This document shows, one piece after another, positions 20,096 through 29,448 of a stretch of DNA of 64,000 nt. The position numbers and the translations under genes are program-made. The notes under the pieces are model-generated. The model was not told the origin of the DNA, did not search any database, and worked only from the letters and a program-made list of their open reading frames with translations. The stretch comes from Phreatobacter sp. (GTDB taxonomy: Bacteria > Pseudomonadota > Alphaproteobacteria > Rhizobiales > Phreatobacteraceae): NCBI RefSeq assembly GCF_016793595.1, contig NZ_JAEULY010000003.1, positions 1 through 64,000 of the forward strand. The letters run 5' to 3'. Each line of letters starts with the position of its first letter. Position 1 is the stretch's first letter.

Positions 20096-20123
20096 GGGGA
20101 GGCTGTCACAGCCTCCCCTTTTT
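20096..20123 (+). terminator. Intrinsic terminator after the CoA transferase genes
   Basis: A perfect inverted repeat (GGGGAGGCTGT and ACAGCCTCCCC, 20096-20118) is followed immediately by TTTTT (20119-20123). This is a textbook rho-independent terminator and the clearest in the window. Confidence 0.93.
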
Positions 20124-20253
20124 CGTGCCGTGGGCGCCCCCTCCCGCGGCCATGGATTTGCCACGTCGGGCAGACATCTTCCGCTCAACGTCAGCATCGC
20201 TATAGTCGCCGCCCGTTACCTATCCCGGTACGGACCCTGCAGGATCGCGCCGC

Positions 20254-22212
20254 GTGAGCCTTGCCTCTTCCCTCAAGCGGGTTCTGATCGCCGCGGGCGT
20301 CACGATCGTCGCGCTCGGCGCGGCCACCGCGCTCGTTCCGGCCCTGCTGCCGGGCGAGTCCGTGCGCCACGACGTCGCCGCCGAGCTCACCCGCCGCATG
20401 GGCCTGCCGGTGACCATCTCGGGGCCCGTCTCGGTGAGTGTCGTGCCGCAGCTCTCGATCCGGCTCGACGGCGTGCGGATGGCCGAGGCCGACGCGGCCG
20501 AGCCGCAGGCCACCGCCGAGGCCGTCGTCGCCTCGTTCCGCCTTCTGCCGCTGATCACCGGCAAGGTCTCGATCTCCGAATATGTGCTGGTCCGGCCGCG
20601 CATCGCGGTCAGGGTGGCGCGCGATGGCGCGTCGAACTGGGACGGCGCATTCCGCCGGCTGCGCGAGGCTGCGCGCGAGACCGGCCGCACGGTCGCCGAT
20701 CTCAGGATCGTCGAGGGCGAGGCGCTCGTGACCGACGAGAAGACCGAGAGCCGCGCCGCGCTCAGCGCCATCGAATTCGCCATCTCGTGGCCGGGTCCGA
20801 ACCGGCAGGCCAACATTTCCGGCACCCTCACCGCGAATGGCGAGCCGGTCGAGATCAATGCCGTGGTCGCCCGGCCGCTGGCGCTGTTCACCGCCGAACC
20901 GACGGGCGTGAAGATGCGCGTCACCTCGGCGCCGATGAAGAGCGCCTTCGAGGGCACCGTGACCAACGGCGACACGCTGACCGCTGCCGGCGCGATGACA
21001 CTGGAGACCGGATCGCTGCGCCAGCTCCTGCGCTGGCTCGGCCAGAATCCCGGCGTCGGGCCGTCTTTCGGCACCTTCGCGCTCAAGGGCGACGTCCAGC
21101 TGCAGCCGAATTCGCTGGCCTTCACCAAGGTCAACACCGAGCTGGACGGCAATGTCGCCGACGGCGCCCTGTCGATCAGCTTCGAGGGCGCCCGCCCGCA
21201 GGTGCAAGGCACGCTGGATGCCGGGCGCGTCGTCGCGACCACCTATTTCCGCGACCTCCGGTTCACCGCCGATGGCAATCAGGGCTGGAACCGCCGACCC
21301 ATCGATCTCTCCGCCATTGCCGCCATCGACCTCGACCTCCGGCTCTCGGCGAGCGAGGTCGTTGTCGGCCACGCGAGCCTCGGCCGCTCCGCCGCCTCCG
21401 TCGTCGCCCGTGGCGGGCGGCTGACTGTCACGCTCGGCGAGGCCCAGGCCTATGGCGGCACGCTGTCCGGCGCGCTCGTCGTCGCCCCGCGCGGCGAGGA
21501 GATGGATGTACGCGCCTCGCTCAATGTCCAGCGCGCGCAACTCGGCCTCGGCCTCGGCGAGTGGTTCGGCTTCCGCCGGCTCGACGGGACGGCCAACACC
21601 CAGCTGTCGATCGAGGCGCGCGGCGCCAGCATGGCCGACCTTGCCCGAACGGCCAGCGGCCAGATGATGCTGACCGCCGTCGAGGGCGCCGTCCACGGCT
21701 TCAATGCCGAAGCGATCCTGCGCCGGCTCGAGCGCCGGCCGCTCGCCACGACCGGCGCCGACACGCGCTCCGGCCGCACCGCCTATGACCGGATCGCGGC
21801 GACGATACGCGTGGCCGGCGGCGTGGCCACGACCACCGACCTCGTGCTCGACGGGCCGATGGTGCGCGTCAATGTCGAGGGCGTCGCAAGCCTGCCCGCC
21901 CGTGAATTCGACATGCGCGGCATCGCGACACTGAAGCGCCGCACCACGTCGGGCAGCACGGCGGAGCAGAATTTCGAGCTGCCCTTCGTCGTTCAGGGCC
22001 CGTGGGACGATCCCTTCATCCTGCCCGATCCGCAGGCGCTGATCCGCCGCTCGGGTGCGGCGGCCCCGCTGCGCGACGTGACGCGCGACCGCGACGCGCT
22101 GCGCGCCGTGCTGGACGCGATCAATCGCCACGCCTCGCAGGAAGCCGACCTCTCCTCGCCGCCCCCTGCCAGTTCCTTCAATCCCTTCGCGCCGATCCTG
22201 CCCCGCGACTGA
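20254..22212 (+). CDS. AsmA family protein
   Basis: This 652-aa protein has one N-terminal membrane anchor (about residues 8-30) and a large periplasmic part of repetitive beta-strand character. It is typical of AsmA-like proteins, which are thought to take part in outer-membrane lipid transport or assembly. Family motifs include GLPVTISGPVSVSVVPQLSI, where the first repeating groove begins, and a C-terminal AsmA_2 region with GTANTQLSIEARG and a final PDPQALIRRSG. The start is GTG at 20254. Nothing in the neighbourhood fixes its partner. Confidence 0.85.
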   Translation: MSLASSLKRVLIAAGVTIVALGAATALVPALLPGESVRHDVAAELTRRMGLPVTISGPVSVSVVPQLSIRLDGVRMAEADAAEPQATAEAVVASFRLLPLITGKVSISEYVLVRPRIAVRVARDGASNWDGAFRRLREAARETGRTVADLRIVEGEALVTDEKTESRAALSAIEFAISWPGPNRQANISGTLTANGEPVEINAVVARPLALFTAEPTGVKMRVTSAPMKSAFEGTVTNGDTLTAAGAMTLETGSLRQLLRWLGQNPGVGPSFGTFALKGDVQLQPNSLAFTKVNTELDGNVADGALSISFEGARPQVQGTLDAGRVVATTYFRDLRFTADGNQGWNRRPIDLSAIAAIDLDLRLSASEVVVGHASLGRSAASVVARGGRLTVTLGEAQAYGGTLSGALVVAPRGEEMDVRASLNVQRAQLGLGLGEWFGFRRLDGTANTQLSIEARGASMADLARTASGQMMLTAVEGAVHGFNAEAILRRLERRPLATTGADTRSGRTAYDRIAATIRVAGGVATTTDLVLDGPMVRVNVEGVASLPAREFDMRGIATLKRRTTSGSTAEQNFELPFVVQGPWDDPFILPDPQALIRRSGAAAPLRDVTRDRDALRAVLDAINRHASQEADLSSPPPASSFNPFAPILPRD

Positions 22213-22291
22213 TGCGCGCGGCGCGGCCCTCGGATGGCCGGATTTCCCGTGCCATGGTGCGGCCAGCGAATCGCCCCCAACCGGAAACGCC

Positions 22292-24757
22292 ATGCGACAC
22301 CGCCTTCGACAGGTCACGCTCAACGTCCTCCTCGCCGCCTTCCTCGCACTGGTCCATGTCGCGCCGGCTGTCGCGCAGACGCCGGCCGCGCCGCCCCCAG
22401 CTGCGGCTCCCGCGCGCGATGCGGCCGACACCGCCAAGGCCAGCCTCGATCAGGCCGAACTGACGCTGGAGCGCCGTCTGTCCGATCCGGAACTGACCGA
22501 GCTGCGCACCCGCCTCGACCCGATTCGCGAAGCCCTGACGGCGGCGCAGGCGCAGGTCGAGCCCCGCCTCGCGGAAGCGCGCGACCGGCTGACCCAGCTC
22601 GGCCCGAAGCCGGCCGACAACGCCCCTCCCGAGGCGCCGGAGGCGCGCCAGCAGCGTGACGAACAGACCAAGGCGGTCGCCGACCTCGACGCCCGGGTCC
22701 GCGCCATCCGCGTGCAGCAGTTGCGCGTCGACCAGCTGGCCGAGCGCATTATCGACCGCCGCCGGCAGCTCTTCACGGCACAGCTCTTCGAACGTTCCGT
22801 TCCGGTGGTCGACCCGACCTTCTGGACCCTGCTTGCCGAAGGCCTGCCGCGCTTCATGCGCTCGACCCGCTTCCTTGCACTGGACTGGTGGGGCTATCTG
22901 ACCAATGTCGTCGGCTACAGCCGTTTGGCGGCAGCCGCCCTTGCCGGCCTCCTGACTGCTCTCGCGCTGACCGCGCTCTATCGCTGGCTGCGTCGCCGTG
23001 GCCTCTATGCAAACCCGGCCGACGAACCCGCCTCGAGACTCGCCGGAGTGCTCGCCACCTTCCGCGTCGCCGCCGAGCGTACCCTAGTCCTGCCGGTGCT
23101 CGTCGGCGCGGTGCTGCTGATCGCCGAGAATTTCGATCTCGTCCTGCCGCGGGCGCAGCCACTGGTGCCAGCCGCTGTCATCACGGCCGTCTTCATCATC
23201 TCGCTGACGCGCGGCATCATGCAGGGCGTGCTCGCGCCCGGCGCGCCGGCCTATCGGCTGATCAAGCTGACCGATGCCTATGCCGAGGCGGTGTTTGCAG
23301 CCATGCGCGTGGCCGCGTGGATCCTCGCCGCCGGCCTTGTCCTTCTCGCCTTCGCGCGCGTTATCGTGGCGCCCGTCTCGGTGACCGCCTTCATCACCAC
23401 CCTGACCGCCGTCGGCATTGCCGGCGTCATCTTCTGGTTTCTCCGGCGGACGACCGACCCGGACGATGCCGGCGACGAGGATGCCACCGAGCCACAGGCA
23501 TGGGGCTGGACGCGCCCTGCCCTGTGGCTCGGGTTCGCGGTCATATCCGTGGCGCTGATGGCCGGGTACATCCCGCTCGCCGGTTTCGTCGCCAGCCGCA
23601 TCGCGGCGGCGGTGCTGATCGCGGCCGCCACCGTCATGCTGCTTGCGTTGATCGACGCGGTAATCGCCGAGTGGTTCGGGCCGACCACGGTTCGCGGGCG
23701 CTCGGTCTCTGTCGCCATCGGCATCCGGCCGGAGCGGCTCGACCTGATCGGCACGCTGATCGACGGCCTGCTGCGCGTCATCGTGCTGATCGCCTCGGCC
23801 ATGGCGGTGTTCGGCCCATGGGGCTTCGGCGGCGCCGGCGCCTCGCTGGAGGACGCCTTCTTCGGCCTGCGCTTCGGCGACCTGCGCAACCTCATCCTGT
23901 CCATCGCGGGGGCCGGCGCCGTGGCGGCGGCTGGCTTCCTGGTGGCGCGTTCCGTGCTGAAATGGATCCGCGAGCAGGTCCTGCCGCGCAGCGGCATCGA
24001 TGCCGGACTGCAGAACTCCATCGCGACCATTCTCGGCTATGCCAGCTTCGCCATGGTCGCGGGTCTCGCGCTGCGACAGCTCGGCCTCGACCTCTCCAAC
24101 ATCACGATCATCGCCGGCGCGCTGTCGGTGGGCGTCGGCTTCGGCCTGCAATCGATCGTGTCGAACTTCGTGTCCGGCCTGATCCTGCTGGCGGAGCGGC
24201 CGATCCGCGTCGGCGATTCCATCGTGGTGAAGGGCGAGGAAGGCTATGTCCGCAAGATCTCGGTCCGCTCGACCGAGATCGAGACCTTCGATCGCGCCAC
24301 CGTGATCCTGCCAAATGCCGAGCTGATCTCCGGCGTCGTCAAGAACTGGACGCACTCCAACACGCTCGGGCGCGTGGCGATCCCGGTGCGCGTCGGCTTC
24401 GAATCCGATGCCGATATCGTCCGCGACGAACTGATCGCGGCGGCCTGCGACAACCGCTACATCGTGCAGCAGCCGCCGCCGCGCGTGTTCCTGATGCGCT
24501 TCGCCGATCTTGGCATCGAGTTCGAGCTGCGTGGCGTCGTCAGCAATGTCGAATATGCCTCGACCGTGAAGAGCGACCTTCAGCTGGCGATCCTGAAGCG
24601 ATTCCGTGACCGCGGTATCGTCATGATGCCGACCGCATCGTTCCGCGATTCCGAGATCAAGCGCGAGACGACGCCGGCCGCATCGAGCGAGACCGGCACC
24701 GAGGTCGGCACGGCCGAACCCGTGGACAAGACGTCGCCGGAAGCCCGCAAAAGCTGA
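22292..24757 (+). CDS. Large MscS-type mechanosensitive channel (DUF3772 type)
   Basis: This 821-aa inner-membrane protein has a signal peptide (cleavage near AVAQT). A Gln/Arg-rich coiled-coil periplasmic domain follows (about 40-165, resembling DUF3772), and then about eleven hydrophobic segments. The MscS pore and beta domain are at about 600-660, with GALSVGVGFGLQSIVSNFVSG followed by RPIRVGDSIVV. The alpha/beta C-terminal domain ends near residue 790. It should open under membrane tension to release osmolytes. At this size it belongs with MscK/YbiO-like channels, not minimal MscS. Confidence 0.9.
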   Translation: MRHRLRQVTLNVLLAAFLALVHVAPAVAQTPAAPPPAAAPARDAADTAKASLDQAELTLERRLSDPELTELRTRLDPIREALTAAQAQVEPRLAEARDRLTQLGPKPADNAPPEAPEARQQRDEQTKAVADLDARVRAIRVQQLRVDQLAERIIDRRRQLFTAQLFERSVPVVDPTFWTLLAEGLPRFMRSTRFLALDWWGYLTNVVGYSRLAAAALAGLLTALALTALYRWLRRRGLYANPADEPASRLAGVLATFRVAAERTLVLPVLVGAVLLIAENFDLVLPRAQPLVPAAVITAVFIISLTRGIMQGVLAPGAPAYRLIKLTDAYAEAVFAAMRVAAWILAAGLVLLAFARVIVAPVSVTAFITTLTAVGIAGVIFWFLRRTTDPDDAGDEDATEPQAWGWTRPALWLGFAVISVALMAGYIPLAGFVASRIAAAVLIAAATVMLLALIDAVIAEWFGPTTVRGRSVSVAIGIRPERLDLIGTLIDGLLRVIVLIASAMAVFGPWGFGGAGASLEDAFFGLRFGDLRNLILSIAGAGAVAAAGFLVARSVLKWIREQVLPRSGIDAGLQNSIATILGYASFAMVAGLALRQLGLDLSNITIIAGALSVGVGFGLQSIVSNFVSGLILLAERPIRVGDSIVVKGEEGYVRKISVRSTEIETFDRATVILPNAELISGVVKNWTHSNTLGRVAIPVRVGFESDADIVRDELIAAACDNRYIVQQPPPRVFLMRFADLGIEFELRGVVSNVEYASTVKSDLQLAILKRFRDRGIVMMPTASFRDSEIKRETTPAASSETGTEVGTAEPVDKTSPEARKS

Positions 24758-24773
24758 TCGGCCGGCGGTCCGC

Positions 24774-25319
24774 TCAGTTGAACAGCCGCGCCACCGATCC
24801 GCGCGCCGAGGCGATCGCGCCGGTGATCCTGTCCTCCATCGGCAGACGGGGCAGCGACAGGCCGAACAGCTTTGGTCGCTCGGCCGCCGTCGGCGACGGA
24901 CCGACCGAAACCGGTACGGTCATGGCGGCAAGCTCCAGCGGGGCCTGAGGCCGGGGCTCCGGCACCGGCGCCGCTGCCCGCCGGCGCTCGGCCGCGCGCG
25001 CCGCAGCCGGTCGCGGCATCGCCGCCACCGCCGCCGCCACGGGAGCGACAGCCACTGCCTTTTCCACCAGAGCGCTTTCGAGGCGGTCCGGCGGGCGTGC
25101 CGGCTGCCGCATGAAAACCTCGTCGAGATCGATGGCGGGTGCCGCGAGACGCGGCCCCGATGCCAGCTGGACCGGCGGATTCTGCGCGACGGTTCCGAAC
25201 ATCGACGCGACACGCGGCACGATCACCGCGGCACAGCTGGCCGCGACGACCGACACCGTGACCTGCACGGCAAGGCGCCGGCCGCCTGCCGCGATCTTGA
25301 TGAACAATGCCTGCGCCAT
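24774..25319 (-). CDS. Hypothetical membrane-anchored Ala/Pro-rich protein
   Basis: I do not recognise this protein (about 181 aa from the ATG at 25319, or 196 from 25364). It has a short cytoplasmic start and one hydrophobic segment (LAVQVTVSVVAASCAAVIV). A long Ala/Pro/Arg-rich, probably disordered region follows, and the C-terminus is amphipathic (ITGAIASARGSVARLFN). The layout recalls a periplasmic linker or TonB-like spacer, but no functional motif is visible. It is convergent with the MscS gene. Confidence 0.6.
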   Translation of the reverse strand: MAQALFIKIAAGGRRLAVQVTVSVVAASCAAVIVPRVASMFGTVAQNPPVQLASGPRLAAPAIDLDEVFMRQPARPPDRLESALVEKAVAVAPVAAAVAAMPRPAAARAAERRRAAAPVPEPRPQAPLELAAMTVPVSVGPSPTAAERPKLFGLSLPRLPMEDRITGAIASARGSVARLFN

Positions 25320-25427
25320 GATCTCTGGCCCCCGGATGCCGATACGCGGAAAAAAGCCCGGCATTGAGGCTGGATTCCGGATCGGACTGTGGCGGAGACC
25401 GCACTCTTCGGTGTCTGAATGTAACGA

Positions 25428-26132
25428 TCAGGCCCGGCGGTGGAGCGCCTCCTCGGCCGAGAGCCATGCCTGAAAGGCCAGATGCCCCGGCGGCGTCACC
25501 GTCAGCGTCCGGCTGGTCGCCGATCGCCGCGCCCAGCCTTTCGCCATGGCCCGATCCAGGACTGCCTTGCCGAGCGCGCCGCCGAGATGCGGCCGCCGCT
25601 CGCTCCAGTCGAGGCAGGTGCGGCAGAGCGGCCGGCGGCTCCGCTCCAGCGCGGCGACGTCGATGCCCTCCGCGATGAAGAAGGCCCTGCCCGCCGGTGT
25701 CAGCGACACCGCTCCGTCGGCCAGCGCCAGCTGGCCCGTCGCGACGAAACCCTCGAACAGGCGCACGGCCCATTCGCCGGCCATGTGGTCGTAGCAGACG
25801 CGGGAGCGGCGCATGTCGGGGTCGCGCGGGCCCGTGCGCGTGCGCAGGTTGCCCGTCCGCGCGGCAATGCCCATCAGCCCCTCGATAACTTGCGCGATGT
25901 CGCTGCCCGACAGGCGGAAATAGCGGTGGCGGCCCTGCGCCTCGACCATCAGAAGGCCGGCGTCGCGCAGCTTCGCCAGATGTCCGCTCGCGGTCTGCGC
26001 GGTGATCCCGGCCTCGTTCGCGAGTTCACCAGCCGTCAGCGCGCGACCCGACATCAGCGCGCCCAGCATGTTGGCGCGCGCGGGATCGCCGATCAGCGAG
26101 GCGACCTCGGCGATGGATGGACCTTCCTTCAT
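25428..26132 (-). CDS. ArsR-family winged-helix regulator
   Basis: The N-terminal 90 residues are an ArsR-type winged helix (GDPARANMLGALMSGRALTAGELANEAGITAQTASGHLAKL, broken here by family gaps). The protein is 234 aa, longer than classic ArsR. Its C-terminal half carries RVCYDHMAGEWAV and the cysteine motif CRTCLDWSERRPHL. These recur in a subfamily of larger ArsR-like repressors and may sense metals or oxidants. It is divergent from the TauE/SafE gene, and a perfect 16-bp palindrome lies in between, making that gene a likely target. Confidence 0.88.
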   Translation of the reverse strand: MKEGPSIAEVASLIGDPARANMLGALMSGRALTAGELANEAGITAQTASGHLAKLRDAGLLMVEAQGRHRYFRLSGSDIAQVIEGLMGIAARTGNLRTRTGPRDPDMRRSRVCYDHMAGEWAVRLFEGFVATGQLALADGAVSLTPAGRAFFIAEGIDVAALERSRRPLCRTCLDWSERRPHLGGALGKAVLDRAMAKGWARRSATSRTLTVTPPGHLAFQAWLSAEEALHRRA

Positions 26133-26184
26133 GGCGCGCCTCCATTGTCATGGGAGCACTCTAGGCCCGTCGCCGCAACAACGG

Positions 26185-26200
26185 TTCGGCCGCGGCCGAA
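26185..26200. promoter_or_regulatory. 16-bp perfect palindrome, possible ArsR operator
   Basis: TTCGGCCGCGGCCGAA is identical to its reverse complement. It lies in the 139-bp gap between the divergent ArsR and TauE/SafE genes. ArsR-family dimers bind such dyads. In G/C-rich DNA a chance palindrome is possible. Confidence 0.4.
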
Positions 26201-26271
26201 GCGTCGGCGCGCCCGCACCGGGAGATTGACGGCCGGCGGGATCGCCCGCCAAGAGAAGTCCGGGAGCCGCC

Positions 26272-27006
26272 ATGTTCATCCTTGCCGTTGCATCCGCCGT
26301 CTTCGTCCTTGCCGGTCTCGTCAAGGGCGTGATCGGCCTCGGCCTGCCGACCATCGCGGTCGGCATGCTCAGCCTGTTCGTGACGCCGGCTCAAGCCGCC
26401 TCGTGGATGCTGGTGCCCTCGCTGCTGACCAATATCTGGCAGGTCGCGGCCGGCCCGAACCTCTGGCCGCTGACCAAGCGCCTCGGCACCATGCTCGCCG
26501 GCATCGTCATCGGCACATTCGCCGGCTCCGGCATCATCACCGGCTCGTTTGCCGGCCACGCGGCAGTGGCGCTGGGCGTGGTGCTGATCGTCTATGCGGG
26601 ACTGGCTCTCTCGTCATTCCGTCCGAAGGTGCCGGCTGCCGCCGAGCCCTGGCTATCGCCCGTTATCGGACTTGCGACCGGCATCGTTTCCGCCGGCACC
26701 GGCATCTTCGTCATGCCCTCGGTGCCCTACCTTCAGGCGCTCGGCTTCGAGAAGGACGACCTCGTCCAGGCGCTGGGCATCACCTTCCTGGTCGCGACGG
26801 TGGCGCTCGGTCTCGGCCTTGCCCGCGAGGGCACGCTGCAGATGGACACCGCGATCTTCTCGACCTGGATGCTGCTGCCGGCGCTGGCCGGCATGTGGAT
26901 CGGGCAGGTGGTGCGCTCGCGCATCAGCGCCGCGACGTTCCGGACGTGCTTCCTCGTCGGGCTGATCATCCTCGGCGCGCATCTGGCGCTGAAGCCGCTG
27001 TTCTGA
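26272..27006 (+). CDS. TauE/SafE-family sulfite/anion exporter-like permease
   Basis: This 244-aa integral membrane protein has about eight hydrophobic segments in two repeats. Each repeat starts with the family's G-rich helix (VFVLAGLVKGVIGLGLPTIA and GLATGIVSAGTGIFVMP). Family members export sulfite, sulfoacetate or related anions; the substrate here is unknown. GGGAG lies just before the ATG. It is followed by a palindromic repeat and the convergent recD2. Confidence 0.88.
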   Translation: MFILAVASAVFVLAGLVKGVIGLGLPTIAVGMLSLFVTPAQAASWMLVPSLLTNIWQVAAGPNLWPLTKRLGTMLAGIVIGTFAGSGIITGSFAGHAAVALGVVLIVYAGLALSSFRPKVPAAAEPWLSPVIGLATGIVSAGTGIFVMPSVPYLQALGFEKDDLVQALGITFLVATVALGLGLAREGTLQMDTAIFSTWMLLPALAGMWIGQVVRSRISAATFRTCFLVGLIILGAHLALKPLF

Positions 27007-27029
27007 GGAGTGCCGATCGCGACCTTTCC

Positions 27030-27119
27030 GTCATGGCCGGGCTTGTCCCGGCCATCCACGCCTTGAACACGGCGATCGGAAGAAATTCGTGGATGCCCGG
27101 GACAAGCCCGGGCATGACG
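27030..27119. repeat. 90-bp palindromic intergenic repeat, copy 1
   Basis: The two ends are inverted copies of each other: GTCATGGCCGGGCTTGTCCC leading to CCATCCACG, and CGTGGATGCCCGGGACAAGC leading to GGGCATGAC. About 25 bp of spacer lie between the arms. It sits between the convergent TauE/SafE and recD2 genes. Copies at 46843-46932 and 62811-62952 share the same arms. This family is widespread between genes in Hyphomicrobiales. Confidence 0.85.
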
Positions 27120-27156
27120 TCGCGGGTCCGGGAGCAGCAATGCGGCTCCACCAGCA

Positions 27157-29343
27157 TTACCCCTCCAGCCATTCCCTGAGCTTCGTCGTGCGCGGCCGCG
27201 ACCGTCCGCCATCCACGGCTATCCTCAGCGCGCGGCTCTCGCCGACCAGCACGACGAAGGCGCGGCCGCGCGTGACAGCCGTATAGATCAGGTTGCGCGC
27301 CAGCATGGGGTAGTGCTGCGTCGTCACCGGGATGACCACCGCCGGATATTCCGAGCCCTGGCTCTTGTGGATGGTGGTGGCATAGGCCGGCACGAGGTTT
27401 TCAAGCTCGGCAAAGGGATAGACCACCTGCCGGCCGTCGAAGAGAGCGATCAGTTCGCTCTCCTCCTGGTCGATCCTGAGCACCGAGCCGAGATCGCCGT
27501 TGAACACGTCGCGGTCGTAGTCGTTGGCGGTCTGCATGACGCGGTCGCCAGCCGCATAGGTCCAGCCATAGCGCTCGATGGAGCGGCCCTGCGAGGGATT
27601 GAGCACCTTCTGCAGTTCGATGTTCAGGTTGCGCGCGCCGAGCAGCCCCTTGTTCATCGGCGACAGCACCTGCACGTCGCGGACGGGGTCGAAGCCGAAG
27701 CGGCGGGGGATGCGCTCCTTGACGATCTCGATGATCTTGGCGAGCCCGTCATCCGGCGAGTTCATCTCGACGAAATAGAAGTCGCTGGGCTCGCCCGGCT
27801 GGGGAGGCTCCGGCATCTCGCCGTGGTTGATGCGGTGGGCGCTTGAGATGATCCGGCTCGCCTCCGCCTGCCGGAACACCTCCGTCAGGCGCGCCACCGA
27901 CACGAGGCCGGAATTGATGATGTCGGCCAGCACCTGCCCCGGCCCGACCGAAGGGAGCTGATCGACGTCGCCGACCAGCAGCAGCGCCGCATCGGCCGGC
28001 AGCGCCTCGACGAGGGCCAGCATCAGCGGCACGTCGACCATCGAGGTCTCGTCAACGACGAGCAGGTCGCAGTCGAGGAGGTTCTCCCGCCCGCGCGAGA
28101 AAGCGCCGAACTCGGGATCGATCTCGAGCAGGCGGTGGATGGTCTTGGCTTCGAGACCCGTCTGCTCGGCCATGCGCTTGGCGGCTCGGCCGGTGGGCGC
28201 CGCCAGCACGACGCTGACGTCCTGCCGCGTGAGAATTTTCAGGATCGTGTCGAGCAGCGTCGTCTTGCCGACGCCGGGACCGCCGGTGATGACCGAGACC
28301 TTGGCGGCAAGGATGGTCGCCAAGGCCTCCCGCTGCGAGGGCGCGAGGGACTTGCCCGTGCGCTCCTCGACGCGGGGCACCTCGCGGGCAAGGTCGATCT
28401 CGCCCCAGGGCGCCTTGCCCTTCGCAAGGTCGCGCAGCCGCTCGCCGATGATCTTCTCGGCCCGGTGCAATTCCTTCAGAAACAGATGCGGTTCGCCGCC
28501 GATCGTGTCCGCGACGAGATTGCGCGACGCCACTTCCGCATCGGCGGCTTCGGCGATCAACGTCTCGTCGGCATCGAGCAGACGCGCCGCAAGCTCCACG
28601 GCCTGCTGGCGCGGCAGACCGGTATGGCCGTCGTCGCGCGCCTGCTGGAGCGCGTAGGTGATGCCGGCGCGCATGCGCTCGGGCGCGTCGCGCGCAAGCC
28701 CGAGCGACGTCGCGACACCGTCGGCGGTGAGGAAACCGATGCCGCGCACGTCTCGGGCGAGGCGATAGGGGTCCTGCCGGATCAGGCCGATGGCGTCCGT
28801 CCCCAGCGCCCGGAACACCCGTGCCGCCTGCCCGAGGCCGAGCCCGTGCTCCTGCAGGAACACGCCGAGATCACGGACGATACGGTCCTCCGCCCAGCTC
28901 TCGGTGATCCGCCTGATCCGGGCGTCGGTGAGGCCGGGCAGTTCCTTCAGCCGGTGCGGCTCGTTGTCGAGAACCTCGAAGGTGCGCTTGCCGAAGGCCT
29001 GAACGATCTTGTGGGCCGTGGCGATGCCGACACCCTTGATCGCGCCGGAGGCGAGATAGCGCTCGATGCCGTCCTTCGAGGCGGGCGGCGCGGTGACGAG
29101 GCTGGTCGCCTTGAACTGGAGGCCATGGGTGCGGTCGTTGATCCACGACCCCTGCGCGGTCATCATTTCGCCGGCCGCGACGGTGGCCGCCGTGCCGACG
29201 ATGGCGACCGGCTGCGGCCGGCCGCGCACGCGCACCTTCAGCACCGCGAACCCGGTCGCGGGCGAATGGAACGTGACCCTCTCGATGGTGCCAGTCAGGG
29301 TCTCGACCGGGCCGGATGACGGCGAAGCGGCGCTCTCGCGCAT
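27157..29343 (-). CDS. recD2: RecD2-type ATP-dependent DNA helicase
   Basis: This 728-aa SF1 helicase moves 5' to 3' and is related to RecD but acts without RecBC. The N-terminal domain begins LTGTIERVTFHSPATGFAVL. Helix-hairpin-helix-like segments (LPGLTDARIRRITESWA) follow, then Walker A TGGPGVGKTT (about 350-360), motif II VVDETSMVD, and motif VI-like TIHKSQGSEYPAVVIPV near the C-terminus. The start ATG at 29343 gives the usual family N-terminus; the frame stays open to 30135 but overlaps TauE/SafE there. The gene is flanked by two TauE/SafE genes and is divergent from the second. Confidence 0.93.
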   Translation of the reverse strand: MRESAASPSSGPVETLTGTIERVTFHSPATGFAVLKVRVRGRPQPVAIVGTAATVAAGEMMTAQGSWINDRTHGLQFKATSLVTAPPASKDGIERYLASGAIKGVGIATAHKIVQAFGKRTFEVLDNEPHRLKELPGLTDARIRRITESWAEDRIVRDLGVFLQEHGLGLGQAARVFRALGTDAIGLIRQDPYRLARDVRGIGFLTADGVATSLGLARDAPERMRAGITYALQQARDDGHTGLPRQQAVELAARLLDADETLIAEAADAEVASRNLVADTIGGEPHLFLKELHRAEKIIGERLRDLAKGKAPWGEIDLAREVPRVEERTGKSLAPSQREALATILAAKVSVITGGPGVGKTTLLDTILKILTRQDVSVVLAAPTGRAAKRMAEQTGLEAKTIHRLLEIDPEFGAFSRGRENLLDCDLLVVDETSMVDVPLMLALVEALPADAALLLVGDVDQLPSVGPGQVLADIINSGLVSVARLTEVFRQAEASRIISSAHRINHGEMPEPPQPGEPSDFYFVEMNSPDDGLAKIIEIVKERIPRRFGFDPVRDVQVLSPMNKGLLGARNLNIELQKVLNPSQGRSIERYGWTYAAGDRVMQTANDYDRDVFNGDLGSVLRIDQEESELIALFDGRQVVYPFAELENLVPAYATTIHKSQGSEYPAVVIPVTTQHYPMLARNLIYTAVTRGRAFVVLVGESRALRIAVDGGRSRPRTTKLREWLEG

Positions 29344-29448
29344 GGCGGCGAATCGCGGATGACGATGGACGGGAACAGGCCGCGAACCTAGAACGGCGGA
29401 GCCTCCTCGTCCACGCCGAACCGGCGCACCTGCTCCCGGCCCACCCGC

